Below, one piece after another: positions 10,190-20,960 of a stretch of 64,000 bases of DNA. The stretch spans positions 804,680-868,679 of the forward strand of contig CM067509.1 of the NCBI GenBank assembly GCA_034509495.1, in the 5' to 3' direction. Position 1 is the stretch's first letter. Every line of letters begins with the position of its first letter. The notes under the pieces are model-generated. The model saw only the letters and a program-made list of their open reading frames with translations, searched no databases and had not been told where the DNA came from. This DNA comes from Acestrorhynchus altus. Taxonomy: Eukaryota; Chordata; Actinopteri; Characiformes; Acestrorhynchidae. The translations under genes and the position numbers were made by a program.

Positions 10190-11300
10190 ATAAGCATTAT
10201 TAAAAGCTTGCATCTTAAGAAGAAAGAAAAGTATGATTAATCACAGTTTGTTTGTTTGTTTTAAGTTGAATATCACGTTTCATTCTGAGCGTAAGGTAAC
10301 AGGGTTGTAAGTTGGTGTGTAAAAAAACTACCTGAGCACTTTTCACCCCAAGCAAAGTCTGTGTACCTGTGTATTGTTGCCATTTGCAAATTTGTTGATA
10401 AGTGCACATGTTAACTTACTGCTTAGTAAATTCCAAGATGGTTAGTGAATTCAGTGCTTGAATAAATGTTTGTTTATTAGACTGTTCTACTGTGATCAGC
10501 ATAGCTGGTTTATCTTCACCCTCTATTAACAAAGAACTGATTCAAAGATGAGCCAAAATGCAAAAGTCCTAAAGCTTTGTGAGACACTAAAACTGAAAAA
10601 ATGTATAGCTGTTGTATGCAACTAAAATTATGGAATTATGGAAATAATTTTTCACACACAACCTGCAGCTCGTCACATGAATGTTTCACCATGTAAAGAA
10701 GTGTGTCGTTGGGTTGTTTTTTTGTAACTGTATTCTGGCCTTTGTATGAGATCTGGGCATTCTCTGGCAAATCTAAGGAGTTTCCTGGATGTGTGGAAAG
10801 AAATATACAAAATAAAATTCCCTAAACTGAGATTTGGATGTCATACTGTGTGCCTGAGTAGGTGTTTAAACTGGACTTTTCTTCATAATAAATCCGTACA
10901 GTGGAGTTTTTTTTTTTACAAGCCACAGAAACTCGAGATCTCCAGACATTCCCATGGGTGGCTGCCTTCCCCAGAACAGCATGAAGAATACATCATGGAA
11001 GAGGTGGGAGACCTAAATGCACATCGTCAAACATTAAACACAATCAAATTCGACAAGAGCTGCAATGTATGAGTTCCTAGCAGTTCTCCAACTTCCACCT
11101 CAACACAAGCACCATTTGTCTGAGGTTCATTGGTTGCTGGTTGCTTTTGGGAATCTCATGCTCTGGAAAAGAGCTCTGAGGTCACTGGAAGTCCTTGTAC
11201 AATAACAGATTAATTGGAGTATCAGCAGTACAAAGAAATCAGGATTTTGTGTAGTCCCAAATCATCTTCTCTTCAGGTCAAGCCTCTGGGATAAAACTAT
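10190..11300. other. Intergenic, nothing recognised
   Basis: The 108-codon + frame at 10746-11072 has no recognisable domain and contains a poly-Phe run from a poly-T tract. Blocks near 10920-11180 have higher complexity and no repeat resemblance. No exon could be supported. Confidence 0.5.
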
Positions 11301-11309
11301 ACATTATCC

Positions 11310-11412
11310 TCTCTGAGCACTTTATTAAGAACTCATGTACACCTACTCATTCATCCCATTTTCTTATCAGCAAAACACATGGCAGCAGTCTAGTGCACAC
11401 TACTGCATCACA
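11310..11412 (+). mobile_element. Tc1-like 5' terminus (family A), first part
   Basis: GAGCACTTTATTAAGAACTC then TACACCTACTCATTCATCCC and a CACATGGCAGCAGT stretch match the 5' end of a very common fish Tc1 family. The copy appears to resume at 12306, after foreign sequence. The same family is seen at 8300-8492 (antisense 5' end) and 24205-24345 (3' end). Confidence 0.65.
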
Positions 11413-11424
11413 GGGAATTAGAAT

Positions 11425-11560
11425 GTAATGGACCAGCCACGGGCCATCTCACAAGGGGCATTCCAGCATTGCTTTCAACAATGGGAGAACCACCGGGAGA
11501 CGTCTGTGGACGTTGAAGGAGACCAATGCAGGTATTTTATGAGTATTATACAAGTCTTTT
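11425..11560 (+). mobile_element. Mariner-like transposase C-terminal fragment
   Basis: The + frame reads ISQGAFQHCFQQWENHRET followed by VDVEGDQCRYF, resembling the mariner C-terminus (pattern ...FQKCFEQWKKRWxKCIxxxGDYFEG). Only about 45 codons survive. It lies inside the split family-A Tc1. Confidence 0.5.
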
Positions 11561-11619
11561 TTTTTTTAATGAAAAACGGTCAGATACTGTTGGAACCTCA
11601 TAGAATATGCATTGCCATT

Positions 11620-11985
11620 GCAGACAGATGCTGAGTCCTGCTGGAAAAGGAAATTAGCATCTTGGCAGATGGAAGCATGAACTTTCACACAGTGGACCAA
11701 CACCAACAGACCTGGAGTTGATTCCCAAATGAAATGCAGAATGTACTTTCATCCAAGAAGAGGAGCTAAGCCCACTGAGCAACAGTGCATTTGTTTTGTA
11801 CCTTTTGATTTTGTCACTGGTTCTGGAGACATCGCTGTGTGTTGTGGCTCTTGATGCACTGACACCAGCGTTAGTCTTTGTGGACGGTGCTTACGATCGT
11901 CTCGTGGACAACTGTCAGGTCAGAAGTCTTCGTTATGATTGTGGTTTTGTGTTCTGAACTAGATACAGAATTTATACAGTTTGAA
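11620..11985 (-). mobile_element. Tc1-like remnant (family B)
   Basis: The minus strand corresponds to a fish Tc1 family in which the + strand shows TCCTGCTGGAAAAGGAAATT, then ACACAGTGGACCAACACCAA, CCAAATGAAATGCAGAATGT and, at the 3' side, GTGGACAACTGTCAGGTCAG (antisense of the transposase N-terminus, LTVVHE-like). Blocks are in the family's order but with deletions. A second family-B copy lies at 40437-40870. Confidence 0.7.
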
Positions 11986-12059
11986 TAGTAATGTATTAAA
12001 ACATAAAATCTACTATTCTAATAATATTTATTTATATTTTTATACACTGTTTGTTTCAG

Positions 12060-12305
12060 TTTTTAAATACATTGCTTTTTGGTTGTAACTGGAACCTCGA
12101 GATCATAATTTTGTTCCACCTCATATAAATATAATAAATAAATCTCCTTTAATACTTGATATGAGAAACTTGATTTCTGATTTCTATAAGCTGTAGGCCA
12201 TACTGACCAAAAATATCACTTTTAGTTTAATTAATATTATATATGACCATTTAACTGTCTGAATTAAATCTTTCCCAATATTCCAATTCTATGAGGTGCA
12301 CTAGT
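12060..12305. repeat. Dispersed repeat end shared with 23440-23580
   Basis: It ends in ATTCCAATTCTATGAGGTGC ACTAGT (12279-12305). A close copy, ATTCTAATTCTCTGAGATGC ACTAGT, lies at 23552-23577. Upstream sequence (TTGTAACTGGAACCTCGAGA) also looks like a repeat 3' region. I do not recognise the class with certainty. Confidence 0.5.
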
Positions 12306-12750
12306 ATGATTGTGCAGATACAGAACAGCAGCTTCATGTAATGTTCACATTATAGGATATCACAAAAGGCTGATTTGAATATTTTTAGAAATGCTGATCT
12401 GGGCTTTTCAGTCTCTAGAGTGGTGTAAATAGAAAGGTGGGAGAACTAAATACAAAGAACAGAAGGCGGAGTCTGCAGAGAACTGGACACATAAAGGCTG
12501 GAGAAACATAGCTTGGTCTGATGAATCTTGATTTCTTCTCACAGATTTAAGGTCAAAATTTGGCAACAACAATTTAATTCCATGCATGCAGTATTCATTG
12601 GGTCAGTCCATGTTGGTGGATTGGTGTTAAGAATATTTTCTCGGAACATTTTAGGTTCAATAAAACCAGTCATTGGTTGAATTGAGTGTTGTTGCTGACA
12701 ATATCCATCCACTCATGACTAAAAATTTCCAACATAATTCAGAATTTACA
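12306..12750 (+). mobile_element. Tc1-like element (family A), resumed part
   Basis: Continues family A: GTGCAGATACAGAACAGCAG, TTCATGTAATGTTCAC, then a decayed transposase with TTGGTCTGATGAATCTTGAT (the WSDES-type first catalytic Asp region) and GTTGTTGCTGACAATATCCA. Frameshifts and deletions throughout. Together with 11310-11412 it brackets about 0.9 kb of later insertions. Confidence 0.7.
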
Positions 12751-13012
12751 CAGAACTGCTTATAGAAAAAACGTAGGAGTTATTGGGTTGATACAAAATA
12801 TATAAACTGCAATATGGCAACAGTATGTGACAATGAGACTACAATGGAATTAAATACATAATCTACCACTGTACAGTTTTACACTGTACATTTTTACAAC
12901 CTTTCATATTCAAGGTCAAACATTTATATTCTAGAGCAAAGAATGTAAAGTAAATGTTAGCAGATGTGGACAATGAACCATGATCAGTGTGATCAATAAC
13001 CTGGCAGTCTAA

Positions 13013-13031
13013 CCACACACACACACAAACA

Positions 13032-13094
<63 letters not shown>
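13013..13094. repeat. (CA)n microsatellite
   Basis: About 40 CA units with two CAAACA interruptions near the start. Long alternating purine-pyrimidine tract. Confidence 0.98.
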
Positions 13095-13096
<2 letters not shown>

Positions 13097-13379
13097 AAGC
13101 TTATTGATTTCTCAAACTGTTGTAAAGTCAGTGTAAACACTTTGGACCTCACTATGAAACCTTTGTAAAAACCTATGGTGGGCAGTGCATTTGGTACACG
13201 GGGCTTCAGTGGGGACCCGACTTAATCCACCTCTTAATACAACCATGATGATGTCACAATTCTAGAAACCATCAATACTATTACCAAACATGCAGAGGGA
13301 GAGAGAGGCATTTTGCATATTGAGTGTAAATATCATTATTACTAGAATTAAAAAAAAACCCAGATGCAATTGTGCCAGC

Positions 13380-14110
13380 TCAGAATCAACTCAAAATATA
13401 AAGAGATTTAATAAAATACATAATCAGTCGTATTGCTGGCACAGTGTTTATTCTCTTGAGGGCAGAGAATGTCTACTTGACATTTGCAGTGGATACATGG
13501 ATAGTCATGGTCAGACATGCCAATCTGTACAGCTGTGGCATGCTCTCACTCAGATTTGTAGACCCCTTGATTAGGAAATCAAGGAGATCAGTGGGACATT
13601 TCCCTTCAAACTCTGTTATAGCATTCATAGCAGTCAGTTCTCTTGCAGAAGATCTTGCACTCTTAAAGCTTTGAGTTAGTACTAAATTCAGTCTACGTGC
13701 ATAGCAGCATATGAATAAGGCGCCCTCTCTTTGGCCTGCATCCCATTTAGTTCAGATGACATGACTGCTGTGCCATCAAAACACTGCACCACAACTTTAT
13801 CCAGATACTCATATTCCTCTAAGACACATTTGATAAGAGCCTCAGCTTGCCTTCCACTATTAACATCTTCAAATGTGACAAACCACTCCTTGACACCTGC
13901 CTCCTGACCAGTGTGTTACTCACATCTATCATCTCTTCATCCATAACGGCAACAAAAGGTGCCTCGTGAACCTCCTTTTTTTATCTCATCCCCCATTGAT
14001 CACAAAACATTAATCAGATCATTTTTTCTCCCTGAAGTCCCACCAAACGCTTTGATATAAAAGTTCCTGTTTATCCTAAAATTTGACACAATATATCAGG
14101 CTTTTCAATA
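13380..14110 (-). pseudogene. Decayed hAT (ZMYM1/TTF-type) transposase
   Basis: Reading the minus strand from about 13970 down: APFVAVMDEEMIDVSNT (first catalytic Asp region of ZMYM1-like hAT proteins), KEWFVTFEDVN, then QCFDGTAVMSSELNGMQAKE (second catalytic block), CYARRLNLVLTQS, a long spacer, and finally the hAT dimerisation segment PQLYRLACLT...TFSALKRINT near 13440-13530. Pieces are in different frames with at least one internal stop, so it is dead. Family: hAT transposases related to vertebrate ZMYM1-like genes. No terminal repeats could be placed with confidence. Confidence 0.8.
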
Positions 14111-15268
14111 AATCCTTATTTATTCCCCTTATCATTGTGGAGCCTAACTTGTTTTTTGAACTGGAAATCAACTCTGGCTTCCCAAAATGTTCGCAAAAAG
14201 CACCGCAGCCTGCAAGTGCCCTGCCCAGGCTTGGTGTTGCCCCACTAAGGCTTGGTCTCTCCCTTGGCGAGACAAATCATGTTTGCAAACGCTCTGACTC
14301 CAAACACCAAGTCGATCATTAGCAAGTAAACGACATTCCCAGCATTATAATTTGCAGTGTTCCTCAGAGGCTGTAAGCCAGTGTTACCACTCATAGGCGC
14401 TGGTCTGGAACTGGCATTATGATAGATTATGGGCATATTACGGGCATAAAAAAATCTTGCTTTATTGCATTAATGTGTGCAGATCATTACAGACATGTGT
14501 TGCTAGTCAAAATGACCTGTAATAGTGCAGACATTATTGTGGGCCAGCTCGCTGGTACTGTGAAGCAAACTGGCCCTGTTGAAATCTGATTGTACCTCTT
14601 GTAATATTCTAGTAGCCAATAAGCCAAGCAGAGGTAACACCATTATATAATATGTTACAGTAACGTATAAAGAGATCGTGGTAGTCAAAAGTGAGCCATC
14701 AGTCTGAGCTCATGAATCTACATGACTAAAAGATGCATTGTCTCTCGAGTGCTGTCAGCTAAATTCAGCAACAATACACTGGTGACACTTTCGGATGCTT
14801 AACTCTGTATAATTAAATAATTCACATCAATTATGTAACTTGTTTGCCACATATGTTACAAATAATTTAACAAACAATTGCCCTGTACCCAGAGCTGGCC
14901 CTGACCAGTGTGGTGTCCTTAATACTTAATACTATATTAAATAAACCTGTGCAGACATAAAATTTTAATGTTACTACTTATAATAACAATACCTTACCTT
15001 ACACTGCCAAAGCGCTGTGCCTTTGAGGAGTCATTAGGGTTGAGTTATGTGTTGTATGTACTACAACACTTGCAGTTTACCACTGAACTTACAATGGAGG
15101 CATACATGTCAATTTGCATGGGATTCATATAACCTGAGGTTATTTTTATGGCTCTTTTTACAGAAGGTAAAAGGTGCCAGAATCTTTCTTGGCATGGCAG
15201 TGTGCAGCCATTAAAGATGATTGACATGGCACACTGGGAAGTAATTATCTAAGTGGGGTGCTGCCATC
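14111..15268. other. Intergenic, possible upstream remains of the hAT element
   Basis: 14150-14300 is GC-richer and could be the decayed N-terminal part of the hAT element (antisense), but I cannot align it to a domain. The rest (14440-15268) holds no recognisable repeat or exon. Confidence 0.4.
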
Positions 15269-15455
15269 ACAGTGGTGCCACAGGAAGAGTGTGTCACACA
15301 ACTCTTGGGCTTGTGCGTTTGATCCCTGCTTGGGTCACTGTCTATGAAGAGGGTGGTGTGTTCTCTCCTTGTTTGAAAACACACATATTTCATCCAAGCA
15401 TTCTGGTTTGCATGTGATCGGGGAGTTGTAGGTATGAATGTGTGAGTAAATGTTT
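15269..15455 (+). mobile_element. tRNA-derived SINE, head and body
   Basis: Starts ACAGTGGTGCCACAGGAAGA with a pol III B-box-like TTTGATCCCTGC near 15318, then TGGGTCACTGTCTATGAAGA, GGTGTGTTCTCTCC and GTGAATGTGTGAGTAAATG-type sequence at the end. This is the order of a widespread teleost SINE. A tail segment of the same type lies at 27340-27490. Confidence 0.65.
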
Positions 15456-15672
15456 GTACCGCAATTCTACACATTGTCAGGAGTAGGTGTACATTTTAGG
15501 AGCATTTAAAATTCTTAACTACTACCAGAGTAAGATTTGGGTTTAAGAATCTTAGAATCTATCATTGTTTTTTTCTATGGAAGTGTGGTAGAATATAATG
15601 AAAAGAAAATGTGTATTATTTGTTGATTCAAAGCCCAGATTCTGCACATTTTGGTTTGTAAGATTTTATTTC

Positions 15673-15788
<116 letters not shown>

Positions 15789-15789
15789 T

Positions 15790-16345
15790 TGGATACAGCA
15801 AAGTAACATTGGATTACTGTCTGGATCCCTTTTGTGGTTTCTGTATTGATGTCTAGGCATCCCTTGCCATGAAATCAGTTCTGTCCATTCATAATAACAG
15901 TTAAAGCCATTAAAAATGAATGTTTCCTGATGATAATGCTTACAATTGTGCTTTTCCTTTAATTCAAACTAGCAGCACTTCATGCTCTTTTGGTTTTTGG
16001 TTTGGATTAATTCTAGCTTTTGTCATTTCAGTCTGTTTAGTTTGAGATTTTGGAAATGTAATAGTAATTGCAAATTACAAAAAAAAGTCAGTCATGGAAA
16101 ACTCCACTGTCCAATGTCCAATGAGGCAAATAGTGACAATAGTGAATAATATGAATGACATAGTGACATACATATAGCGTTCAAAATACCATTTGCATTC
16201 AGAGGACTTTTTTTTTACCATTGTGATGATTAATCATGAATATCCTGGAAGATCATTTTCCAGTTTTTGGATCCTAAGCAGTTTAGAAAGGATCAACACA
16301 ATAAAAATATCAAATGTCAAATGTGAGAAACCAAAACAAAGTCCA
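15790..16345. other. Intergenic, nothing recognised
   Basis: AT-rich sequence with short duplicated phrases (for example ATAGTGA repeated around 16130-16170). No open frame or repeat family identified. Confidence 0.55.
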
Positions 16346-16430
16346 CCTTGTCAGCGACAGATTTGAACTCGAGGTGAAGTTAGCTTAAGCAAGCAGAAAC
16401 TGGCTGTTCCGACCATTAACTACGGAATAT
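16346..16430 (-). ncRNA. tRNA-like sequence with A and B boxes (pseudo-tRNA or SINE head)
   Basis: On the minus strand, TAGTTAATGG (A-box pattern TRGYNNARNGG) is followed about 45 nt later by GAGTTCAAATCTGTC (B-box pattern GGTTCGANNCC with one change). The span of about 83 nt suits a long-arm (Leu/Ser) tRNA. I cannot pair a convincing acceptor stem, so a functional tRNA is unlikely and a SINE head or tRNA pseudogene fits better. Confidence 0.35.
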
Positions 16431-16519
16431 ATCTTAGAAAATCAGTGTTAAGTTGAAAAGCCTGCTTTAAATAAAAGCAAGATTTATTTCAACAGCTTTG
16501 TTGAAAGATGAGTTACTGT

Positions 16520-17000
16520 AACAGTTGTGCGTGCACTGAGCAGATGAAGACATAGACAATGTAGATAGATGTACATGCAGGGGCTTTGGATTATTTAATA
16601 AAGAAGAAAACAAACTGTGGGTACAAACACAAAGACTTGGAAATAAAATACAAAGTAGAAGACTGACCTGAACTCAAAGGAAACTGATAAACAAACAACC
16701 CACATGGAAACATACAGATAAATCAACACCATCGCAAAACATAGGACTGATCAGGACAGACTGGAACAAGGGTTTTAAACACAATGAGAACATAAAACAC
16801 ACCTGGAACTGGATAATGAATGGGCTGGGCAACCAATGAGACACAGATGGGAATGGGCGGAGCAAAGGAGGAGACAGGACCAAAATACAAGAAAACACAT
16901 ATGGGGAAAAAACATGGGGAAAAAAACGAAACAAGACAGGAAGACAGGAGTGTAAGAGGACCGATATGTGAAAGTTACAGTGAGTCATGTCCTGGAGAAG
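16520..17000 (-). mobile_element. LTR-like fragment, same family as 20286-20548
   Basis: Shares with 20286-20548 (opposite strand) and 37835-38110 the phrases ATTATTTAATAAAG (inverted polyadenylation region), GGATAATGAATGGGC, CAATGAGACACAGATG and GAATGGGCGGAGCAAAGGAG. The orientation implied by the AATAAA signal is minus. No coding region remains next to it, so it is a solo or truncated LTR. Confidence 0.55.
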
Positions 17001-19858
17001 GCCCAAAAGTATGTGGTTGCTTTTGTTTATTAGTTTGAGATCGACTTGCCAGTTTTAAGAGTGTCTACTTTAAAAATTGCCTGATTTTACAAGGTTGCGC
17101 TGTGTACAACAACTGCATTATAGACCTTTATGGATTATCAAGAGCATGAACAACAGCATTATAGATTGCAATTAAAACATGAATGTAAACAGAGTTTAAT
17201 GGTCAGTGAAGAAAACAACATTGAACTACTCCCACAGAATGCGTTCCATATAGAGTCATAACTGGCTTAGGACCCAGCCTATTCATCACAGGGTTTTTTG
17301 GGAACTGATCTCTTGCAAAAGCAGCAAGGACTTACAGGTCAATGCGATTTATTATTTTGGCTTCACTGCAGCTATTACAAATAATTTTTATTATTAATTC
17401 TCCTCTCTTGCCAGAATGACATTCACGTTGGGCTCATTATTTTTTCTGAATTCTCAAACCCTGATCCTTGTGGTGTGCAAATTTGGACATTTGTTTGTAA
17501 GACAACTTCTCTGAAACAACAACCTTATGGAAGAAGGAAAACAAACATCCAACTTGACATCTTTCTTCGGAACTGCAGTGAATTTTCCAGGTACCCAGTT
17601 GGACCTTGTGCATCATGTATACCCTGTTTGGCCTTGAAGTACCTTCTTCGGTTTAAAGGAAAGGGAACAGCATCGATTGTCTGTTTAGAGTGGCGTCTAT
17701 CAAGGTATAAGGTATATGCACAGACAGCAAGTGAACAGTCCATTCTAGTTGGAAGATGAAATATGGACAAAAGGAAGAATCTAAACTTCTTTACCAAGGT
17801 CAGATCCTAACACAAGTGGTCCACGAAAGGATAATCAGTAAGCTGGCCACACAATGATGGGCTCCTAAAGCTCACTGATGCTCATGGAGGACCCACCTCA
17901 CAATTTACTGGACTTGAAGGATCTGCTGATAACATCTTGGTGACAGATATGAGAGAACACCTTCGGTGGTCTTGTGGATCATGCCTCAACCGGTTAGAAC
18001 TGTTTTGGCAGCATGATGAGGATTTACTTACATTATGCAGATGGTTTTAAAGTTACAGCGCACTGACGTATGAAGTACATTTCATTAGAGTTAATGAACC
18101 TTTTCTATAATGTGGAGGTAAAAATGTCGCCATTTCTGCCTTTTAATCTAATCTCTCCTTCAATACCATCAGAGCATTTACAGCAGGATACTTATAGCTC
18201 TCAGAAAGCACTTAAACCTGGCTCTGGGCATGATGTCAAACCCTGGGAGACTCTTGAGGTTGGCATGCTTGTGTTATGGCAAAGTGGAGCCAGAGGAGAA
18301 CAAAGTGTTCATCGACCCCAAGGTTTTTTTCATGACTCTCTCTCCCCCTCACCTCCTAGTTTTCTGAAGCTTTGCATTGCCTTGCAAACTTCAATCATGT
18401 GTTGCTCACTAGAGGTAGAAAGGATATTTTCCTAAAAGGTTGCCAACCATTAATGTCCACAGCCCTGCATAAAAGCTTCCTTGCCTCTATCCTTTCCACC
18501 AACACAGAAGGGGCTCCTAATTTTGAACCATTTGGTGCATGTCCACCAACAGAAATATGATCTGGAACCTGAAAAGTTAGTTTGCAGAGTAGGTTTTTCA
18601 ATGTGAACCACTGTGGGCATGTCTAGCTGTACAGGACCAAGGAACAATGACACACCATTCGCCGCACACGTTGTAGTCTTCTCCATCTTCTTATCTCCAA
18701 AACTTGATCCATGTGAGAAAAACAAACCTCTGTAACCACACAGAGGCTGTTGATGACGTACTATGTAAAGTATCCTCGGTTCCACTAAAGCTGGGGTAAA
18801 CACACACTTATAAGTCAGAATGGAACCAGTTCAAGAACCGAAGATGGTGGAAAAGCACTATATGTGGAGTGAAAGGATGCAGATGAGTCTGGGACTTAAC
18901 ATATACACAAAGCAGGAGGCTCCAAACACACATATGTGACTAGTTCAATAACTCTGGTGTGATATATTAGAGAAAACATGAGAGGAAATTGAAGCTCGTG
19001 TTCTCAGGAAAAGCATCAATTGACGCTTGAGTGTAACATGATTATACTGTGTAGTGACTAGTCTGCAGGGAATGTTTAAGCATGTCTTTTCACTAAGCAT
19101 AAAACAAACCAGAGAACAACTGACTTTCTCTGGATTCGAAGAAGTACACAAAACTACAAATGACATTAATGTTTTCATTTGAATGTTACTATTGTTTTAG
19201 ACAATAAAACTATTTTAAGGTTTAAAATAGCAAGGGTTACTTGTTTACAAATCCTACTTCATTCCATTCATACATTCCATATTCAGTATCAGGGCAGCCT
19301 ACAGACAAGATACACAAATCATAACAAACTACAGGTCTTATCCTGTCTAATCATGTCAGTGATTGTGTGAGTAATCCAGCTCAGGAAACAACTTAAATTC
19401 ACTTATTTCCAACCCATTCAAATCCCAGTTAAAATGCTTTGTAGAATACAAATACGATAAACATCCTGGCTAAGGTTAGGCCCAGGCCTAAGGTTTTAAA
19501 TTGTTTCTACAAAACCACAGTGTTTGACAAGAACTAAGCTACTAAGGGAGGTAACTTTACCTCAATCAATCTGCTATCCAACTTTTTTTTAAGTCTTATT
19601 GTGCTTAAAACCCTTAAAATACCTCCATATATGCTGTTAGAACAAGTAATGTTATTAATGTTTGAGGTTGTGAGTCAGAAAACTGCCACTACAAATGCTG
19701 CTGCAATTGTAAATATATATATATATTTAGGTAATTGGTGTAGATTAAGCCAGATATATTTTAGAGCAATCTCAAGATATTGTTCTGTTTTACCATCCAA
19801 GTTAACACAGATGAACTGCTTTTTTTTTTTCTAGCACTGAAAAGATTCTTTGCTGGTA
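17001..19858. other. Intergenic, 2.8 kb without recognised gene or repeat
   Basis: Two mutually antisense frames of 94 and 90 codons at 17475-17797 and a 121-codon + frame at 18070-18435 carry no domain I recognise. Text around 17540-17760 and 18220-18330 has protein-like codon texture (long run without stops on both strands) but no identifiable match. A short (AT)n run is at 19712-19727. Confidence 0.45.
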
Positions 19859-20077
19859 AATGAAAAATGATGTCCAGCCCAGTGAACCCCAGACTTCGGC
19901 AGCCGCAACGGCCTCAGCAGCGCCACCAACCCGAGAGGCGCCTGTGCCGCGCGCTGCGGTTCCTCCCTCTATAGCAGCTCCTGACGAAGCGTATTCTGCA
20001 GCGAAGGCTGCCTTAGCGTCGGGGGCTGCTTCCGCGACAGTCCGGGAGGCGGAGCTTCACGGCAAGGTCACAGTCCG

Positions 20078-20143
20078 GAGGGCGGGGCTTTCCGCCGATG
20101 TCGACGCTCCGAGGGCGGGGCTTTCCGCCGACGTCGATGCTCC
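20078..20143 (+). repeat. 33-bp tandem repeat, 2 units
   Basis: Units 20078-20110 and 20111-20143 begin GAGGGCGGGGCTTTCCGCCG and differ at two positions. The period is a multiple of three, so the Pro/Ala-coding frame is kept. Confidence 0.9.
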
Positions 20144-20149
20144 AAGGTC

Positions 20150-20262
20150 GGAACCCCCTGCACCAGCTCCGCTTCCACATCCAGTCCTGGAGCTGGAACC
20201 CCCTGCACCAGCTCCGGTTCCACATCCAGTCCGGGAGCTGGAAACCACTGCACCAGCTCCGC
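20150..20262 (+). repeat. 45-bp tandem repeat, about 2.5 units
   Basis: Units start at 20150, 20195 and 20240 (GGAACCCCCTGCACCAGCTC and variants). In-frame period of 15 codons encoding a PPAPAPxPHPVxELE-like unit. Confidence 0.9.
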
Positions 20263-20285
20263 CTCCTGTCCAACGAGACATGTCA

Positions 20286-20548
20286 TGTCTCTTCCCATTC
20301 CCAGCTGTGTTCCATCTGTAACCCTGCCCCATCGTTATCATGTCCCAGCCGTGTCTCATTATCGTGTGTGTGTGTGTATATAACTCCCTTGTCTCAGTTA
20401 GTCCGGGTCGTTCTCGTTTGTATGTGTGACTATGTGGTTACTCGTGTCGTGTTTTCGTGTCTGCTACCAATTTCTGAGTGAGTTCTATGTTAATAAATAC
20501 AACCCTGCAAGTACTTCCGCCTCCTACCTGTGAGTCCAGAGTCGTTAC
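20286..20548 (+). mobile_element. LTR-like 3' end with polyadenylation signal
   Basis: Contains TTAATAAATACAACCCTGC (AATAAA signal) and ends GAGTCCAGAGTCGTTACA near 20548. It shares inverted text with 16520-17000 and 37835-38110. A (GT)n stretch and TATATAACTCCC precede it, resembling an internal TATA. The matching 5' LTR is not in the window on this strand. Confidence 0.55.
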
Positions 20549-20880
20549 ATTAACATACATTTATTTGCCAGAACATTAAAAGGACATATGCCAGATAATG
20601 TTGACTCTTTAAAAAATACAGCAATTATTATGCTGTTATCTAATGAACAGATTTTGAAAACACTTGTCTCATATGTCGATAAATTGCTTCCCTGAAAAAA
20701 AAAGGTGTAAAGAGTAACAGAATATAAACGTCAGAGCATGGTATTTGACCACATTGATTCTCAATACTGACCGAGGGGCTAATAAATACACCGTATCCTT
20801 TCTGAATGGATAACAGTCCTCAGTGGACTCCCAAAGGCTGAGACCACATTGAAAACCTGAATGAGTCGTAGTGATGTTGA
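20549..20880. other. Intergenic, nothing recognised
   Basis: AT-rich sequence with no frame, repeat end or tandem structure that I can name. Confidence 0.55.
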
Positions 20881-20884
20881 ATGG

Positions 20885-20960
20885 CAGTAGTGGCTCAGTT
20901 GCTAGAGCACTGGGTTGATCCCAAAGTCATGGATTCAATACCCATAAATGTATAATGGCA
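20885..20960 (+). mobile_element. tRNA-derived SINE head
   Basis: GTGGCTCAGTTGCTAGAGCA (A-box region) followed by GGATTCAATACC (B-box, near 20931-20943) at normal tRNA spacing. The body after 20960 decays quickly. Confidence 0.6.

Larger units (their letters stand above)
19860..20285 (+). mobile_element. GC-rich Pro/Ala-coding segment of an LTR-type element
   Basis: A sharp GC-rich, CpG-rich block in AT-rich surroundings. The + frame starting at 19860 (153 codons to 20321) is low complexity, rich in Ala and Pro, with no catalytic motif. It contains a tandem 33-bp repeat at 20078-20143 and a 45-bp repeat at 20150-20262. It runs directly into the LTR-like sequence at 20286-20548 on the same strand, so I take it as internal sequence of that element, next to its 3' LTR. 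A host exon is unlikely: there are no splice signals and the strong composition break coincides with the repeat. Confidence 0.55.

Noticed and set aside
12863..13090. Frame beginning with a (CV)n run, and similar frames at 28912-29225 and 43208-43502
   Set aside because: Artefacts of (CA)n, (TC)n-(AC)n and (ATGT)n tracts.
16346..16430. Functional tRNA gene
   Set aside because: No acceptor stem pairing could be made; only the promoter boxes are convincing.
18070..18435. 121-codon + frame as a gene
   Set aside because: No recognisable motif, and ATG-to-stop length alone is not evidence in an intergenic vertebrate region.
20078..20262. CRISPR-like direct repeats
   Set aside because: Units are contiguous with no unique spacers, are GC-rich and coding in frame, and the genome is eukaryotic.
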